Assembly: GCA_024401475.1 (NCBI GenBank)
Contig: JAKSKZ010000012.1
Coordinates: forward strand, 22,091 to 86,090
From: Paludibacteraceae bacterium
GTDB taxonomy: Bacteria; Bacteroidota; Bacteroidia; Bacteroidales; Paludibacteraceae
DNA: 64,000 nucleotides
Reading direction: 5' to 3'
Shown here: positions 52,407 to 61,133 of the stretch, piece by piece
Layout: every line of letters begins with the position of its first letter
Position numbering within the stretch: position 1 is the first letter of the stretch
Notes under the pieces: generated by a model
What the model saw: only the letters and a program-made list of their open reading frames with translations
Databases searched by the model: none
Told to the model about the DNA's origin: nothing
Position numbers and translations under genes: made by a program

Positions 52407-53519
52407 ATGAGTATTGTTGATTATTTCGAGAAGCCGTCTGTTCAGGATTTGCCTTTCCCGTTTCTTCCTAAATCTCTAACGTTAGGAAGCCGATTGGTTT
52501 CAGATGCATACGATGTGGCGATAATCGGAGTGAAGTCGGATTCGGATTTGGTGAATAAAGGTTGTTCCGCTGCTCCTGATGAAATTAGAAAATATCTCTA
52601 TTCCCTTCGTGGAGAATTGAGAAGGTTGCGCATAGCTGACTTGGGCAACATTAGGTGCGGAAATAACTCCACCGATGCTTATTTCGCTTTGAAGGATGTT
52701 GTCGCTGAACTTCGTTCTGTTGGTGTCCTCCCAGTTGTTTTAGGAGGCTCTCAGGACCTTACGGCTGCTATATATGATGGTTTGAAGGAGAATTCTCCAA
52801 AACTGAATTTGGCGGTTTTGGATGCCCGGTTGGATATATCAGAAGATGATGCCGCACCTATCACTCCGTTCTCTTACTTGAATACGATAATGAACGACGA
52901 GAAACGCTTCCGTATTGATGTCGTAGGTTGCCAGTCATATTATTATTCTGATATGCAACAGCATAAGTTGCAAGAGAATGGTTGCTGGACGATGAGGTTG
53001 GGGACGCTTCGAGCAGATCTGTCTGAATCGGAACCTATATTTAGAGACAGTGATTTGGTGAGTGTCGATATGTCTGTTGTTCGTCAATCGGATGCTCCGG
53101 GTTATGAAGTGCCATCTCCGAACGGCTTGACAGGAGAGGAGTTGTGTCAGTTGGTTCACTATGCTGGTATGAGTGACAACATTCAGGCTTTCGGCTTGTT
53201 TGATGTGAATCCATATTTCGACAATAACGGACAGACGGCTTCTTTGGCGGCACAAATTGTTTGGCATTTCTTGGGGGCTTTTGCCAATAGATATGGAGAT
53301 TATCCGTTGAGAGAACTCTCTACATACAAGAAGATTGTCGTGGCTGATATGGATGGAGACGATGAGATGGTTTTCTATAACAATCACTTGAATAATCGTT
53401 GGTGGATTGAAATTCCAATGAGTAAAGGTTATAAGGTCTTCTCTTGTTCTTATAATGATTATTGCAAGGCCAAGTGTGGCCAGTTCCCTGAATTGTGGCT
53501 GCGCTATTATCGTCGATAA
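52407..53519 (+). CDS. Arginase-fold (ureohydrolase) protein with degenerate metal site
   Basis: 370 aa. The arginase/agmatinase/formimidoylglutamase fold can be recognised by DVAIIGVKSDSDLVNKGCSAAPDEIRKYLY (part), VLPVVLGGSQDL, AVLDARLD and VSVDMSVVRQSDAPG. In active enzymes these are GGDHS, DAHxD and SxDxDxxDP, which hold two Mn ions. Here GGDH is GGSQ (113-116), the His of DAH is Arg141, and the second Asp of DxD is Ser223, so three of six ligands appear lost. Annotation pipelines would call it formimidoylglutamase; I expect it to be non-catalytic or to do other chemistry. It is between recN and the GH5 mannanase (13 bases). Confidence 0.8.
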   Translation: MSIVDYFEKPSVQDLPFPFLPKSLTLGSRLVSDAYDVAIIGVKSDSDLVNKGCSAAPDEIRKYLYSLRGELRRLRIADLGNIRCGNNSTDAYFALKDVVAELRSVGVLPVVLGGSQDLTAAIYDGLKENSPKLNLAVLDARLDISEDDAAPITPFSYLNTIMNDEKRFRIDVVGCQSYYYSDMQQHKLQENGCWTMRLGTLRADLSESEPIFRDSDLVSVDMSVVRQSDAPGYEVPSPNGLTGEELCQLVHYAGMSDNIQAFGLFDVNPYFDNNGQTASLAAQIVWHFLGAFANRYGDYPLRELSTYKKIVVADMDGDDEMVFYNNHLNNRWWIEIPMSKGYKVFSCSYNDYCKAKCGQFPELWLRYYRR

Positions 53520-53532
53520 ATTTGATTTTATT

Positions 53533-54579
53533 ATGAACGCAAAACTGAAATATATATTAGGCTCTCTTTTGGGCTTGCTATTTATCTCTTGTAATTTGGA
53601 TGTGAATACGAATGTCATCCCCAACAAGGGAGATAATGGAATGGCGGATTCGATAAAGCCTCGTCTTTATGATGGACTTGCTGTGCGAGGCAATCAGTTG
53701 TACACTGCGTGTGGTGACACACTTGTCATGCGTGGCGTGAATATGCCTTGGGCGTGGTATAAATCGACGGGTATGGGGCAGTTGAATGCGATAGGGCGGA
53801 CAGGAGCCAATGCTGTCCGAATCGTTTTGGCAGATGGAGATCAATGGCCGGCTACGCCTGTTGAAGAAGTTGCTTTTTTGGTGGAAGAGTGTCGTAAGTA
53901 TGGCATGGTGGCCATCTTGGAGGCTCATGATGCCACGGGAAATGATTCGACTGAGGCTTTGTTGCGTGCAGCTCACTATTTTGCAGGTTTGTCAACCTAT
54001 CTTTCGGGCACGGAGAATTTTGTCATCATCAATATCGCTAACGAGTGGATGAAGGATTGTAATGATTCGTTGTGGGCAAGTTCTTATGCACAAGCCATTG
54101 AGATAGTTAGAAGTGCTGGCTTGAAGCATTGCATAATGGTTGATTCAAATGGTTATGGCCAAGGTGCGACCAGCGTGATTTCGTATGGAACGCAAGTGCT
54201 TGATGCAGATCCTGAACGTAATGTCATCTTTTCTGTCCATATGTATGGGGCGGCGGGTAATACGGCACGAGTACGTCCGATTATAGAGAAAATAACTTCT
54301 CAAGATTTGGCTCTTTGTATTGGAGAGTTCGGCTGGTATCATACGGACGGAGATGTGGATGAAGATTTAATCATGGCTTGCTGTGATTCTGCCCAGGTCG
54401 GTTGGTTGGCTTGGTCGTGGTACGGCAATAGTGGTGGCGTAGAGTATTTGGATCTTGTGAAGGAGTCGGGGAATGAGCAATCTTATAATACTCCAGTCAT
54501 CAACGACTCATTGTCTTGCGAATGGGGAAAGAAGGTGATTGAGCGCATACGAGAGGAGTCTGTAAAGCCATCGTTGTAA
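53533..54579 (+). CDS. GH5 (subfamily 8-like) beta-mannanase lipoprotein
   Basis: 348 aa from the ATG at 53533 (MNAKLKYILGSLLGLL); the upstream extension lies inside the previous gene. Lipobox FISC (Cys20) and a short acidic spacer suggest a surface lipoprotein. The GH5 barrel shows TGANAVRIVLADG, VAILEAHDATGND, IANEW (acid/base Glu171), SNGYGQ, SVHMYGA and IGEFGWYH (nucleophile Glu265). The AHDATG block and NEW in place of NEP are what I recall of GH5_8 mannanases. It cleaves beta-mannan at the cell surface. No CBM is present, unlike the GH26 enzyme at 8114. Confidence 0.87.
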   Translation: MNAKLKYILGSLLGLLFISCNLDVNTNVIPNKGDNGMADSIKPRLYDGLAVRGNQLYTACGDTLVMRGVNMPWAWYKSTGMGQLNAIGRTGANAVRIVLADGDQWPATPVEEVAFLVEECRKYGMVAILEAHDATGNDSTEALLRAAHYFAGLSTYLSGTENFVIINIANEWMKDCNDSLWASSYAQAIEIVRSAGLKHCIMVDSNGYGQGATSVISYGTQVLDADPERNVIFSVHMYGAAGNTARVRPIIEKITSQDLALCIGEFGWYHTDGDVDEDLIMACCDSAQVGWLAWSWYGNSGGVEYLDLVKESGNEQSYNTPVINDSLSCEWGKKVIERIREESVKPSL

Positions 54580-54606
54580 ATCTAAATTGGCCTATGGGAA
54601 ATATGT

Positions 54607-54798
54607 TTGATGATGAAACTTATAGGAAAATTCATTTTGCGAAAACAAAGCCGAATAATAATGCTCCTTTCTGAAGCATTTTTTTATTCAACTCAAACCT
54701 ATGAGTGTTTCATAGGACCTAAATATGGACTGCGAGTAATGGGTGATTCGTATATTGTTGAGGATGTTTTGAATGAATTGAGATACGGAAGACCTTAA
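54607..54798 (+). CDS. Questionable short ORF
   Basis: Up to 63 codons, starting TTG at 54607 or ATG at 54610. The first half looks random; the second (ECFIGPKYGLRVMGDSYIVED) is more protein-like, so it may be the end of a decayed gene. No signal peptide, no Cys pattern, no family recognised. Listed for completeness. Confidence 0.2.
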   Translation: MMMKLIGKFILRKQSRIIMLLSEAFFYSTQTYECFIGPKYGLRVMGDSYIVEDVLNELRYGRP

Positions 54799-54836
54799 AA
54801 TACAAGTACTATTTATGTTATTCGGATTTCATTCTT

Positions 54837-54844
54837 TATCTTTG
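54837..54844 (+). promoter_or_regulatory. Promoter -7 box of the ddl-mrp unit
   Basis: TATCTTTG, 56 bases before the ddl ATG. Confidence 0.5.
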
Positions 54845-54899
54845 TGGAAGAATGCGTTTCGAATAAGCACGATTAAGTGGAAAGTTCAAATATAAATAT

Positions 54900-55877
54900 A
54901 TGAAGAAAAATATTGCAATCGTAGCAGGCGGAGACCAGTCGGAAGTTGAGGTCTCTTTGCGTAGTGCGGCAGGTCTTGAGTCCTTTTTCAATAAGGAAAA
55001 ATATAATTTGTATATTGTGACCATCATCGGCAAAGAGTGGAAGGTTCTTTGTGATGGGGTTAAATATGATATAGATAAGAATGACTTTACCTTTATGTGT
55101 AATGGTGAGAAAAAGTCGTTTGATTACGCTTATATCACGATTCACGGAATCCCAGGTGAAGACGGAAAATTGCAAGGCTATTTCGATTTGATTGGAATGC
55201 CGTACTCTTGCTGTGGTGTCTTGGCTGCCGCTTTGACATTCAACAAATTCTTCTGTAATCACTATTTAAAGTCGTTCGGCGTTAACATTGCTGAGTCAAT
55301 TCTTATTCGCAAGGGCGATGTGGTTTCTGCAAAAGATGTTGTGGCAAAGGTCGGTTTGCCTTGCTTCGTGAAACCTAATATCGGAGGTAGTAGCTTCGGT
55401 GTGACAAAGGTGAAGGCTGAAGATCAACTCCTCCCTGCCATAGAGGCTGCTTTTGCCGAAGGCGATCAAGTTATCATTGAGAGCTTTATGAAAGGAACTG
55501 AAATCACTTGCGGTGTTTATAAGACAAAGTCTAAATCGGTTGTGTTCCCTATTACAGAGGTGGTCAGCCAAAACGAGTTTTTTGATTACGATGCAAAATA
55601 CAACGGACAAGTGCAGGAAATTACGCCTGCCCGTTTGTCACAATCTGTAACGGAGAAGGTTCAGGCGTTGACGGCTCGTATTTATGACATTATCGGTGCG
55701 AAGGGTATCATCCGAATTGATTATATCATCACTGAGGGTGACCAAGTCAATTTGCTTGAAATCAACACTACTCCAGGTATGACGGCAACAAGTTTCATCC
55801 CTCAACAAGTGCGTGCTGCAGGGCTTGATATCGCCGACGTCTTGTCGGACATCGTTGAGAATAATATTAATGGATAA
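54900..55877 (+). CDS. ddl: D-alanine--D-alanine ligase
   Basis: 325 aa ATP-grasp enzyme that makes the D-Ala-D-Ala dipeptide for peptidoglycan. Visible: IAIVAGGDQSEVEVSLRSA, IHGIPGEDGKLQGYFDLIGMPYSCCGVLA, PCFVKPNIGGSSFGVTKV, the IIESFMKGTEITCGV ligands, and the Mg site LLEINTTPGMTATS with the conserved Glu and Asn. IPYSCC replaces the common IPYTG-type loop (YSC). mrp starts 5 bases after its stop. Confidence 0.95.
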   Translation: MKKNIAIVAGGDQSEVEVSLRSAAGLESFFNKEKYNLYIVTIIGKEWKVLCDGVKYDIDKNDFTFMCNGEKKSFDYAYITIHGIPGEDGKLQGYFDLIGMPYSCCGVLAAALTFNKFFCNHYLKSFGVNIAESILIRKGDVVSAKDVVAKVGLPCFVKPNIGGSSFGVTKVKAEDQLLPAIEAAFAEGDQVIIESFMKGTEITCGVYKTKSKSVVFPITEVVSQNEFFDYDAKYNGQVQEITPARLSQSVTEKVQALTARIYDIIGAKGIIRIDYIITEGDQVNLLEINTTPGMTATSFIPQQVRAAGLDIADVLSDIVENNING

Positions 55878-55882
55878 TCTTT

Positions 55883-56989
55883 ATGGCACTATATCCTAAA
55901 TTGATTTTGGATGCGCTCACTCATGTGCGTTATCCAGGAACGGGCAAAGACATCGTCTCTTCCGAAATGGTGGAGGATAATATCCGTATCGAGGGAAATA
56001 AAGTTTCATTTGCTCTTGTTTTTGACAAGCCTAACGATCCGTTTGCGAAGTCGTTGGTGAAGGCTTGCGAACAGGCTATCCTTACTTATGTGGGCGAAGA
56101 CGTTGACATAAAGGGTAATATAGAAATCCGTTCTAAAAAGCCTCTTCCTGTTCAAGAGGAGAAACCTCTCTCTCAGGTGAAGAATATTATCGCCGTATCT
56201 TCGGGCAAGGGTGGAGTAGGTAAGTCAACCGTCTCTTCTAACTTGGCTGTCGCTTTGGCTCAGCAAGGCTATAAGGTTGGATTGTTGGATGCCGATATTT
56301 TTGGTCCATCTGTTCCTAAGATGTTTGGATTGGAGGATGCTCGTCCGATATTGGAACCTGTTGGTGCTCGTGAATTGATTCGCCCAGAGGAGAAATATGG
56401 AGTGAAGATGCTCTCTATCGGCTTCTTTGTTGATCCGAACAGCGCAGTGCTATGGCGCGGCGGAATGGCAAGCAATGCTTTGAAGCAGTTGATTACCGAT
56501 GCCAATTGGGGCGACTTGGACTATTTCGTGGTCGATTTGCCTCCTGGCACTAGTGATATTCACCTTACGATGGTGCAGACAGTGGCTATTACGGGGGCCA
56601 TTGTGGTCAGCACACCGCAAGAGGTGGCGTTGGCCGACGCTCGTAAGGGTATCAATATGTTTATGGGAGAAAAGGTCAATGTTCCAATCTTGGGATTGGT
56701 TGAAAATATGGCGTGGTTTACTCCAGCAGAATTGCCGCAAAACAAGTATTATTTGTTTGGAAAAGAGGGATGCAAAAAATTGGCACAAGAATTGCAAGTC
56801 CCTTTGTTGGGACAAATCCCTATCGTTCAGAGCATTTGTGAAGGCGGTGATGGTGGTAAGCCTGTGGCTTGCGATCCAGAGACGATTACGGGTGCTGCTT
56901 TTGCAGAGTTGGCTCGTAATGTGGTGGCTCAAGTGGAGAAAAGAAATGCCACTCTTCCTGAGACAAAAAAGGTGGAAGTCCATAAGTGA
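55883..56989 (+). CDS. mrp: Mrp/NBP35-type P-loop ATPase, Fe-S cluster carrier
   Basis: 368 aa. An N-terminal MIP18/DUF59 domain (about 5-90) is followed by a ParA-like ATPase with the deviant P-loop SSGKGGVGKSTVSSNLAVALAQ, LLDADIFGPSVP and VVDLPPGTSDIHLTM. ApbC/Mrp proteins bind and hand on Fe-S clusters. The usual C-terminal CxxC is not evident: the only Cys near there are GKEGCKK, SICEGG and PVACDPE. The first of two rhodanese lipoproteins lies 62 bases downstream. Confidence 0.93.
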   Translation: MALYPKLILDALTHVRYPGTGKDIVSSEMVEDNIRIEGNKVSFALVFDKPNDPFAKSLVKACEQAILTYVGEDVDIKGNIEIRSKKPLPVQEEKPLSQVKNIIAVSSGKGGVGKSTVSSNLAVALAQQGYKVGLLDADIFGPSVPKMFGLEDARPILEPVGARELIRPEEKYGVKMLSIGFFVDPNSAVLWRGGMASNALKQLITDANWGDLDYFVVDLPPGTSDIHLTMVQTVAITGAIVVSTPQEVALADARKGINMFMGEKVNVPILGLVENMAWFTPAELPQNKYYLFGKEGCKKLAQELQVPLLGQIPIVQSICEGGDGGKPVACDPETITGAAFAELARNVVAQVEKRNATLPETKKVEVHK

Positions 56990-57051
56990 TCTTCCTGCGT
57001 TTAAATAAGAGATTAATTTTTATTGTTTAATTTATATAAAGGGTTTATTAA

Positions 57052-57501
57052 ATGAAAAGTGTAAAAAATGTATTGTTTTTGGCTTTGATGGCCGTTGTTT
57101 CTTTTTGTGTGGCTTCTTGTTCTCCAGGTCCTGAGCCGTTGCCGGCTTATAAGAAGGTAGATGAGAAGATTTTTTATGATAATATTCAGTCTTCTTCAAG
57201 AAATGGAGTGCCGCAAATTATCGACTATCGTCCGGCTGATGAGTTTGCAGCAGGTCATATCGAAAATGCAATTAATATTCCTGTTACAGATAGAAATGCA
57301 GAGCCTGCTATCAAGCAAAAATTGGCTCAGTTTGATCAAAATAGAAATATCTACATCTACGGTTCAAAGGCAACCAACAACACATTAGGATTCTATTTGG
57401 CGGGTATCGTGTCAAAAGAGGGTTGGGGTCTTTCAAATACTTTCCATCTTATCAATGGTATCGAGGGCTGGCAAAAGGCTGGCTACCCAGTTGTAAAGTA
57501 A
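57052..57501 (+). CDS. Rhodanese-like lipoprotein lacking the catalytic Cys (first of pair)
   Basis: 149 aa. Lipobox VASC (Cys23). Rhodanese fold: PQIIDYRPADEFAAGHIENAINIP, then IYIYGSKATNN where an active enzyme has YCxxGxR, and FHLINGIEGWQKAGYPV at the end. The Cys is replaced by Gly104 and the loop is restructured, so sulfur transfer is not expected. The protein is probably held on the periplasmic or outer face by its lipid. It is closely related to the next gene in layout (same length of spacer, KNRNIYIYG-like strand), a tandem duplication. Confidence 0.88.
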   Translation: MKSVKNVLFLALMAVVSFCVASCSPGPEPLPAYKKVDEKIFYDNIQSSSRNGVPQIIDYRPADEFAAGHIENAINIPVTDRNAEPAIKQKLAQFDQNRNIYIYGSKATNNTLGFYLAGIVSKEGWGLSNTFHLINGIEGWQKAGYPVVK

Positions 57502-57525
57502 GGAATACTCTTTAGAGAGGTTTTT

Positions 57526-57553
57526 AAGTTTGCTGACAATAGTTGGCAAACTT
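57526..57553 (+). terminator. Terminator after the first rhodanese lipoprotein
   Basis: 8-bp stem AAGTTTGC/GCAAACTT with a 12-base loop and TTTTT. Its tail merges with the -33 box of the next promoter. Confidence 0.8.
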
Positions 57554-57555
57554 TT

Positions 57556-57586
57556 TTTGTTTATACGGAATTTTAATCTACCTTTG
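57556..57586 (+). promoter_or_regulatory. Promoter of the second rhodanese lipoprotein
   Basis: -33 TTTG at 57556-57559 and -7 TACCTTTG at 57579-57586, 19 bases apart: the cleanest Bacteroidota-type promoter in the window. Confidence 0.7.
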
Positions 57587-57627
57587 AAATATAGAAGTGA
57601 AGTATTAATTGATAAAACGTATAACGT

Positions 57628-58110
57628 ATGAAGAAATTATTAGGATGCTTATTGAGTGGAGCATTTATTGTGTCTATGTCGTGCTCGGATCCCTCTAATC
57701 CGTCATCATTGAAAGGATATAAAAAGATTCGTCAAGACTCTTCTTTTTATAATGCAGTGACACGTATCGAGAATATTCAGTTGGTGGATATTCGTTCTGC
57801 GGAATTGTATAATGCTGGGCATATTCCTGGAGCAACGAATGTGGAGGCTAACTATGCCAATTCAGAGGATGTGAACAGCCCTTTCTGTAAGGAAATCCAG
57901 GCTCGTTTTGATAAAAATAGAGATATCTTCTTGTATGGGGCAAAGGCTCAAAAGGCAGAGAATTGGTATGCTCCAGGGTTGGTCTCAACGATTGGTTGGG
58001 ATATGAAGCATACGTACCACTATTTGAATGATTATGAAGGTTGGGTGGATGCTGGTTATCCTATTTGCTCGGAATCTTCAAGAGTGGAAGGTTGTCCTTG
58101 TCAGAAGTAG
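57628..58110 (+). CDS. Rhodanese-like lipoprotein lacking the catalytic Cys (second of pair)
   Basis: 160 aa. Lipobox SMSC (Cys19). Rhodanese fold: LVDIRSAELYNAGHIPGATNV, then IFLYGAKAQKAENWYAPGLVS with Gly104 at the Cys place, and YHYLNDYEGWVDAGYP. The same Cys-to-Gly change as in the preceding paralogue shows that the loss predates or accompanies the duplication. A C-terminal extension adds Cys147, Cys156 and Cys158 (PICSES, GCPCQK), which could bind a metal or form disulfides. It has its own promoter and a bidirectional terminator. Confidence 0.88.
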   Translation: MKKLLGCLLSGAFIVSMSCSDPSNPSSLKGYKKIRQDSSFYNAVTRIENIQLVDIRSAELYNAGHIPGATNVEANYANSEDVNSPFCKEIQARFDKNRDIFLYGAKAQKAENWYAPGLVSTIGWDMKHTYHYLNDYEGWVDAGYPICSESSRVEGCPCQK

Positions 58111-58155
58111 TGATGTAGGCGATGAAATAAAATATTGGTGTCTGCCTTGAAAAGC

Positions 58156-58191
58156 AAAGGCGAAGTTCCGTACCACAAGAACTTCGCCTTT
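58156..58191. terminator. Bidirectional terminator
   Basis: Perfect 13-bp stem (58156-58168 with 58179-58191), 10-base loop, TTTGTCTTTT on the plus side; shared by the second rhodanese gene and the convergent barrel receptor. Confidence 0.85.
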
Positions 58192-58214
58192 TGTCTTTTC
58201 TCCCTGTCGTTTTT

Positions 58215-61037
58215 TTATGGCCTTGGGCCTCCCATGCCTCCTCTTGGGCCTCCGTTGCCGTCTCTGAATGAAGGACGTTCTGATGGAGGCATTCCGCCTT
58301 CAGGTCTCGAATCGTTTCCTTTCTCTGCAGCTGCTCTCTTGCCTAAAGTGTTGATTCTGTAAACGAAGTGGAACATAAAGTAGCTACCTAGCGTATTGTA
58401 CTCAGTATCGCAGATTTCGGTGTTGCTGACACTTCTTGTCAAGTTGCTTTGTTGTTGGAGCAAGTCATAAATTTTGAATCGGATGGTCGCAGCATTGTTT
58501 TTCAAGAAGTTCTTGGCGATTTGAGCGTTCCAAATGAATTTAGGGTCTCCGTAGCCGTCGGTGTAGCCGGAGTAGAGTTCGTAGTTCGCATCCGTCGAGA
58601 TGGAGACTTCCCAAGGCAAATAGACATTGGCGTTACCTCCAAACGTGTAGTTGAATGTCTCTCGGTTGCTATTCTTTTGGATTTTGTTATGTGCCTTTTG
58701 ATATGCGATTGCCGCATTACCTGCAATGTCGAAGTTGTCGATTCTATAACTGAGCGTCAGTTTGTCACTGAGTGATAGCGACTGGGTGGTACATTCCTGA
58801 GGGTCTCCCTTGCTTGCCGTTGAGGCATAGGATACGCGTTCAGCGTAGTTGCTGTTGCAAGCGTTTGATACGTTAATTTTTCGGTAAAGAACAGGGAAGG
58901 TGGTGGTGATGTAGGCGTTGGTGTTCCAGTTGCCGTCCACGTTGACTTTATAGGTCTCTTTGCCACCCGTAGCCGTGTTGTAAATCATTTTGCTTGTTAC
59001 CGAATTGAGTGTGTTGCTATATCCTAAATTGACCATGAAACTAAATTGCTTCTCGGCGTCGTAATCGTTGAAACGCAAGCGGATATTGTTTGTGAAAGAA
59101 GGTTTCAAGTCTGGGTCTCCATACTGAATGTTGAGCGGGTCATCTTGGTTGATGATGTTTTGCAAATATTCGATGTTAGGGGCGCTACTTTGGCCTCTAT
59201 AATTGAAGCTCAACGAACTTTTCTTGGAGAATTTGTATCGGAAGCGGATGCTTGGAGAAAAGTTGACTACGTTTTGTGACAGTTCTTTTCCTGCGTTAGG
59301 GCCGACGTTTGTTTCTGATGTCGTACTTTGAGGGTGGACTGCTGCACCGATGTTGTAGTTGATCTTCTCGTATTTTCCTTGGAATCCGATTTCAGCAGTA
59401 TATCTGATGTAGGAGTTTTTGACTTCGCTACTTAGAGAATCCACATAATTTAGTGGGTCGTGGATAAGGTCGTAAGCGTATGCGTCATTTTGCGATTGAC
59501 GATCTTGAACGCCGAGTTTCAATTGAAGGGAGTGCCTTTTAGAAAGGGGTTCAGTATAGGTCAATTCTCCTGTCCCTGTGAATCTGTTACTGTTTTTGTC
59601 CGTCTCTCTGTTGGTTGCAATGATGCTGTCCTCCAGATAGAGGTTCGTCTCCCAAATTGATTGGTTCTCCGAATCGCTATTAGAATACTCGATTCGAACC
59701 AAAGCAGATAAACTTCTTCCTTTTTTCTTGAACTTGTGAATATAGCGAATGCTTGTATTCAGACCGAAACTGTTGCCTTCGCTGACGGAAGCAGAGTTCT
59801 TGCGATTGACTAAGTCGCGTTGCCCATTTCTTGTTTCGGAAATTCCGTCGCTGAAAGCGTCCGTTTTACTGTAAGTTAAGTTGGGCAATACTAAGAACGT
59901 GTTGGTGCTGTCGGGCGTCCATTTCAAACGGAAATTAGTCGAAAGATCATTTCTTTTCCTTTCTGAAATAGTAGTGTCGTTGCGGAATGAACTCTCGTCT
60001 TGGAGGAATGTTTCGGTGGAACTCTTCATGCGGGCGTCGTTGTCCGACCTTCCGAATTGGACATTACCTCCGAATTCTGCCTTTTTGTAGTTTTGGGCAA
60101 ACGTAGTACCATAGAGTTGGGAAGATGTGATTCCTGATCCTGCAGAACCCATTCGTCCGAAGTCGGTGTCTCCAAATTCGGAGAATCCGGAGTTGTTGGT
60201 GTTGTTCGCTGTGGCGAGGACGGAGAAATTGGAATTGTCTGAAAATCTGTTCAATATACCACCTGCTTCGTATCTCTCTTTGTTCCCCAAGCCTCCGAGT
60301 ACATTACCGAACCAGCCGTTCTTCATGCCTTTCTTTACGGAGAGGTCGAGCACGGTTTCGTCATCGTCATCATCCACGCCAGTCATGGTGGAGTTTTCAC
60401 TCTTCTTATTGTACGTCTTGACCTTATCCACCATGTTGGCTGGCAAGTTCTTCAGTGAGACTTTAGGATCGTTGGAGAAGAACTCCTTGCCATCAACCAA
60501 TATTTTTTTAATCTCTTTGCCATTGACGGTCAGTTTCCCTTCGTTGGAGATTTCTGCACCGGGAAGTTTCTTGACCAATTCTTCCAACATGGCTCCATCG
60601 GCAACTCGGAAGGCAGATGAGTTGAATTCGATGGTATCCTCTTTCATGACAACGGGTGTCGTCTTGCCGGTGATGGTTACGGCTTTCAAAACCTCAGAGT
60701 CGCTTTTTAAACGTAATTCGCCCAAATCAATGTTGGATGCATTCTCTGAGACCGTGACTTTTTTATCTAAAGTTACATATCCGACAAAAGAGATGCGTGC
60801 GATATACTTGCCTGCTTTGACATTTTTGATTTCGAATGATCCGTCTAAGTTGGATGTACTACCTGTTGCAAGAGAGCTGTCTGGTAGTTGCAACAATTGG
60901 ATAGTAGTGTATTCTAATGGTTCTTTGGCCTCGGAATCAATAATCTTTCCGGTGATAGTTGCTTTGTTTTGTCCTTCTGCAAAACCGTTAACAAGGTGAA
61001 GAAGGACAATGATTGTGGCGATGAAAATTCTCCTCAT
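58215..61037 (-). CDS. Outer-membrane beta-barrel receptor of the OMP_b-brl_3 type
   Basis: 940 aa from the ATG at 61037 (MRRIFIATIIVLLHLVNGFAEG), with a normal signal peptide. A carboxypeptidase-regulatory-like domain (about 26-110) and a plug-like domain (about 115-225; NGKEIKKILVDGKEFFSNDPKVSLKNLP shortened) precede the PF14905-type barrel (about 300-905) that ends FMFHFVYRINTLG. After the barrel come about 35 extra residues rich in Gly, Pro and Arg (GGPRGGMGGPRP). These proteins are TonB-linked receptors of unknown substrate, some thought to move metals or peptides. Single gene with its own promoter. Confidence 0.88.
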   Translation of the reverse strand: MRRIFIATIIVLLHLVNGFAEGQNKATITGKIIDSEAKEPLEYTTIQLLQLPDSSLATGSTSNLDGSFEIKNVKAGKYIARISFVGYVTLDKKVTVSENASNIDLGELRLKSDSEVLKAVTITGKTTPVVMKEDTIEFNSSAFRVADGAMLEELVKKLPGAEISNEGKLTVNGKEIKKILVDGKEFFSNDPKVSLKNLPANMVDKVKTYNKKSENSTMTGVDDDDDETVLDLSVKKGMKNGWFGNVLGGLGNKERYEAGGILNRFSDNSNFSVLATANNTNNSGFSEFGDTDFGRMGSAGSGITSSQLYGTTFAQNYKKAEFGGNVQFGRSDNDARMKSSTETFLQDESSFRNDTTISERKRNDLSTNFRLKWTPDSTNTFLVLPNLTYSKTDAFSDGISETRNGQRDLVNRKNSASVSEGNSFGLNTSIRYIHKFKKKGRSLSALVRIEYSNSDSENQSIWETNLYLEDSIIATNRETDKNSNRFTGTGELTYTEPLSKRHSLQLKLGVQDRQSQNDAYAYDLIHDPLNYVDSLSSEVKNSYIRYTAEIGFQGKYEKINYNIGAAVHPQSTTSETNVGPNAGKELSQNVVNFSPSIRFRYKFSKKSSLSFNYRGQSSAPNIEYLQNIINQDDPLNIQYGDPDLKPSFTNNIRLRFNDYDAEKQFSFMVNLGYSNTLNSVTSKMIYNTATGGKETYKVNVDGNWNTNAYITTTFPVLYRKINVSNACNSNYAERVSYASTASKGDPQECTTQSLSLSDKLTLSYRIDNFDIAGNAAIAYQKAHNKIQKNSNRETFNYTFGGNANVYLPWEVSISTDANYELYSGYTDGYGDPKFIWNAQIAKNFLKNNAATIRFKIYDLLQQQSNLTRSVSNTEICDTEYNTLGSYFMFHFVYRINTLGKRAAAEKGNDSRPEGGMPPSERPSFRDGNGGPRGGMGGPRP

Positions 61038-61061
61038 TCTTGTCTTTTCAAAATTAACTAT

Positions 61062-61069
61062 CAAAGATA
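61062..61069 (-). promoter_or_regulatory. Promoter -7 box of the barrel receptor
   Basis: TATCTTTG on the minus strand, 25 bases before the chosen ATG. Confidence 0.5.
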
Positions 61070-61133
61070 GTTTAATTTCCTTGAACAAAAATGTTAATAA
61101 TTAAGAAATTATGAAGTTCTGACGATATGTCGA

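Noticed and set aside
52407..53519. Active formimidoylglutamase in a histidine-degradation operon
   Set aside because: No hutU, hutH or hutI gene is near and half of the Mn ligands are missing.
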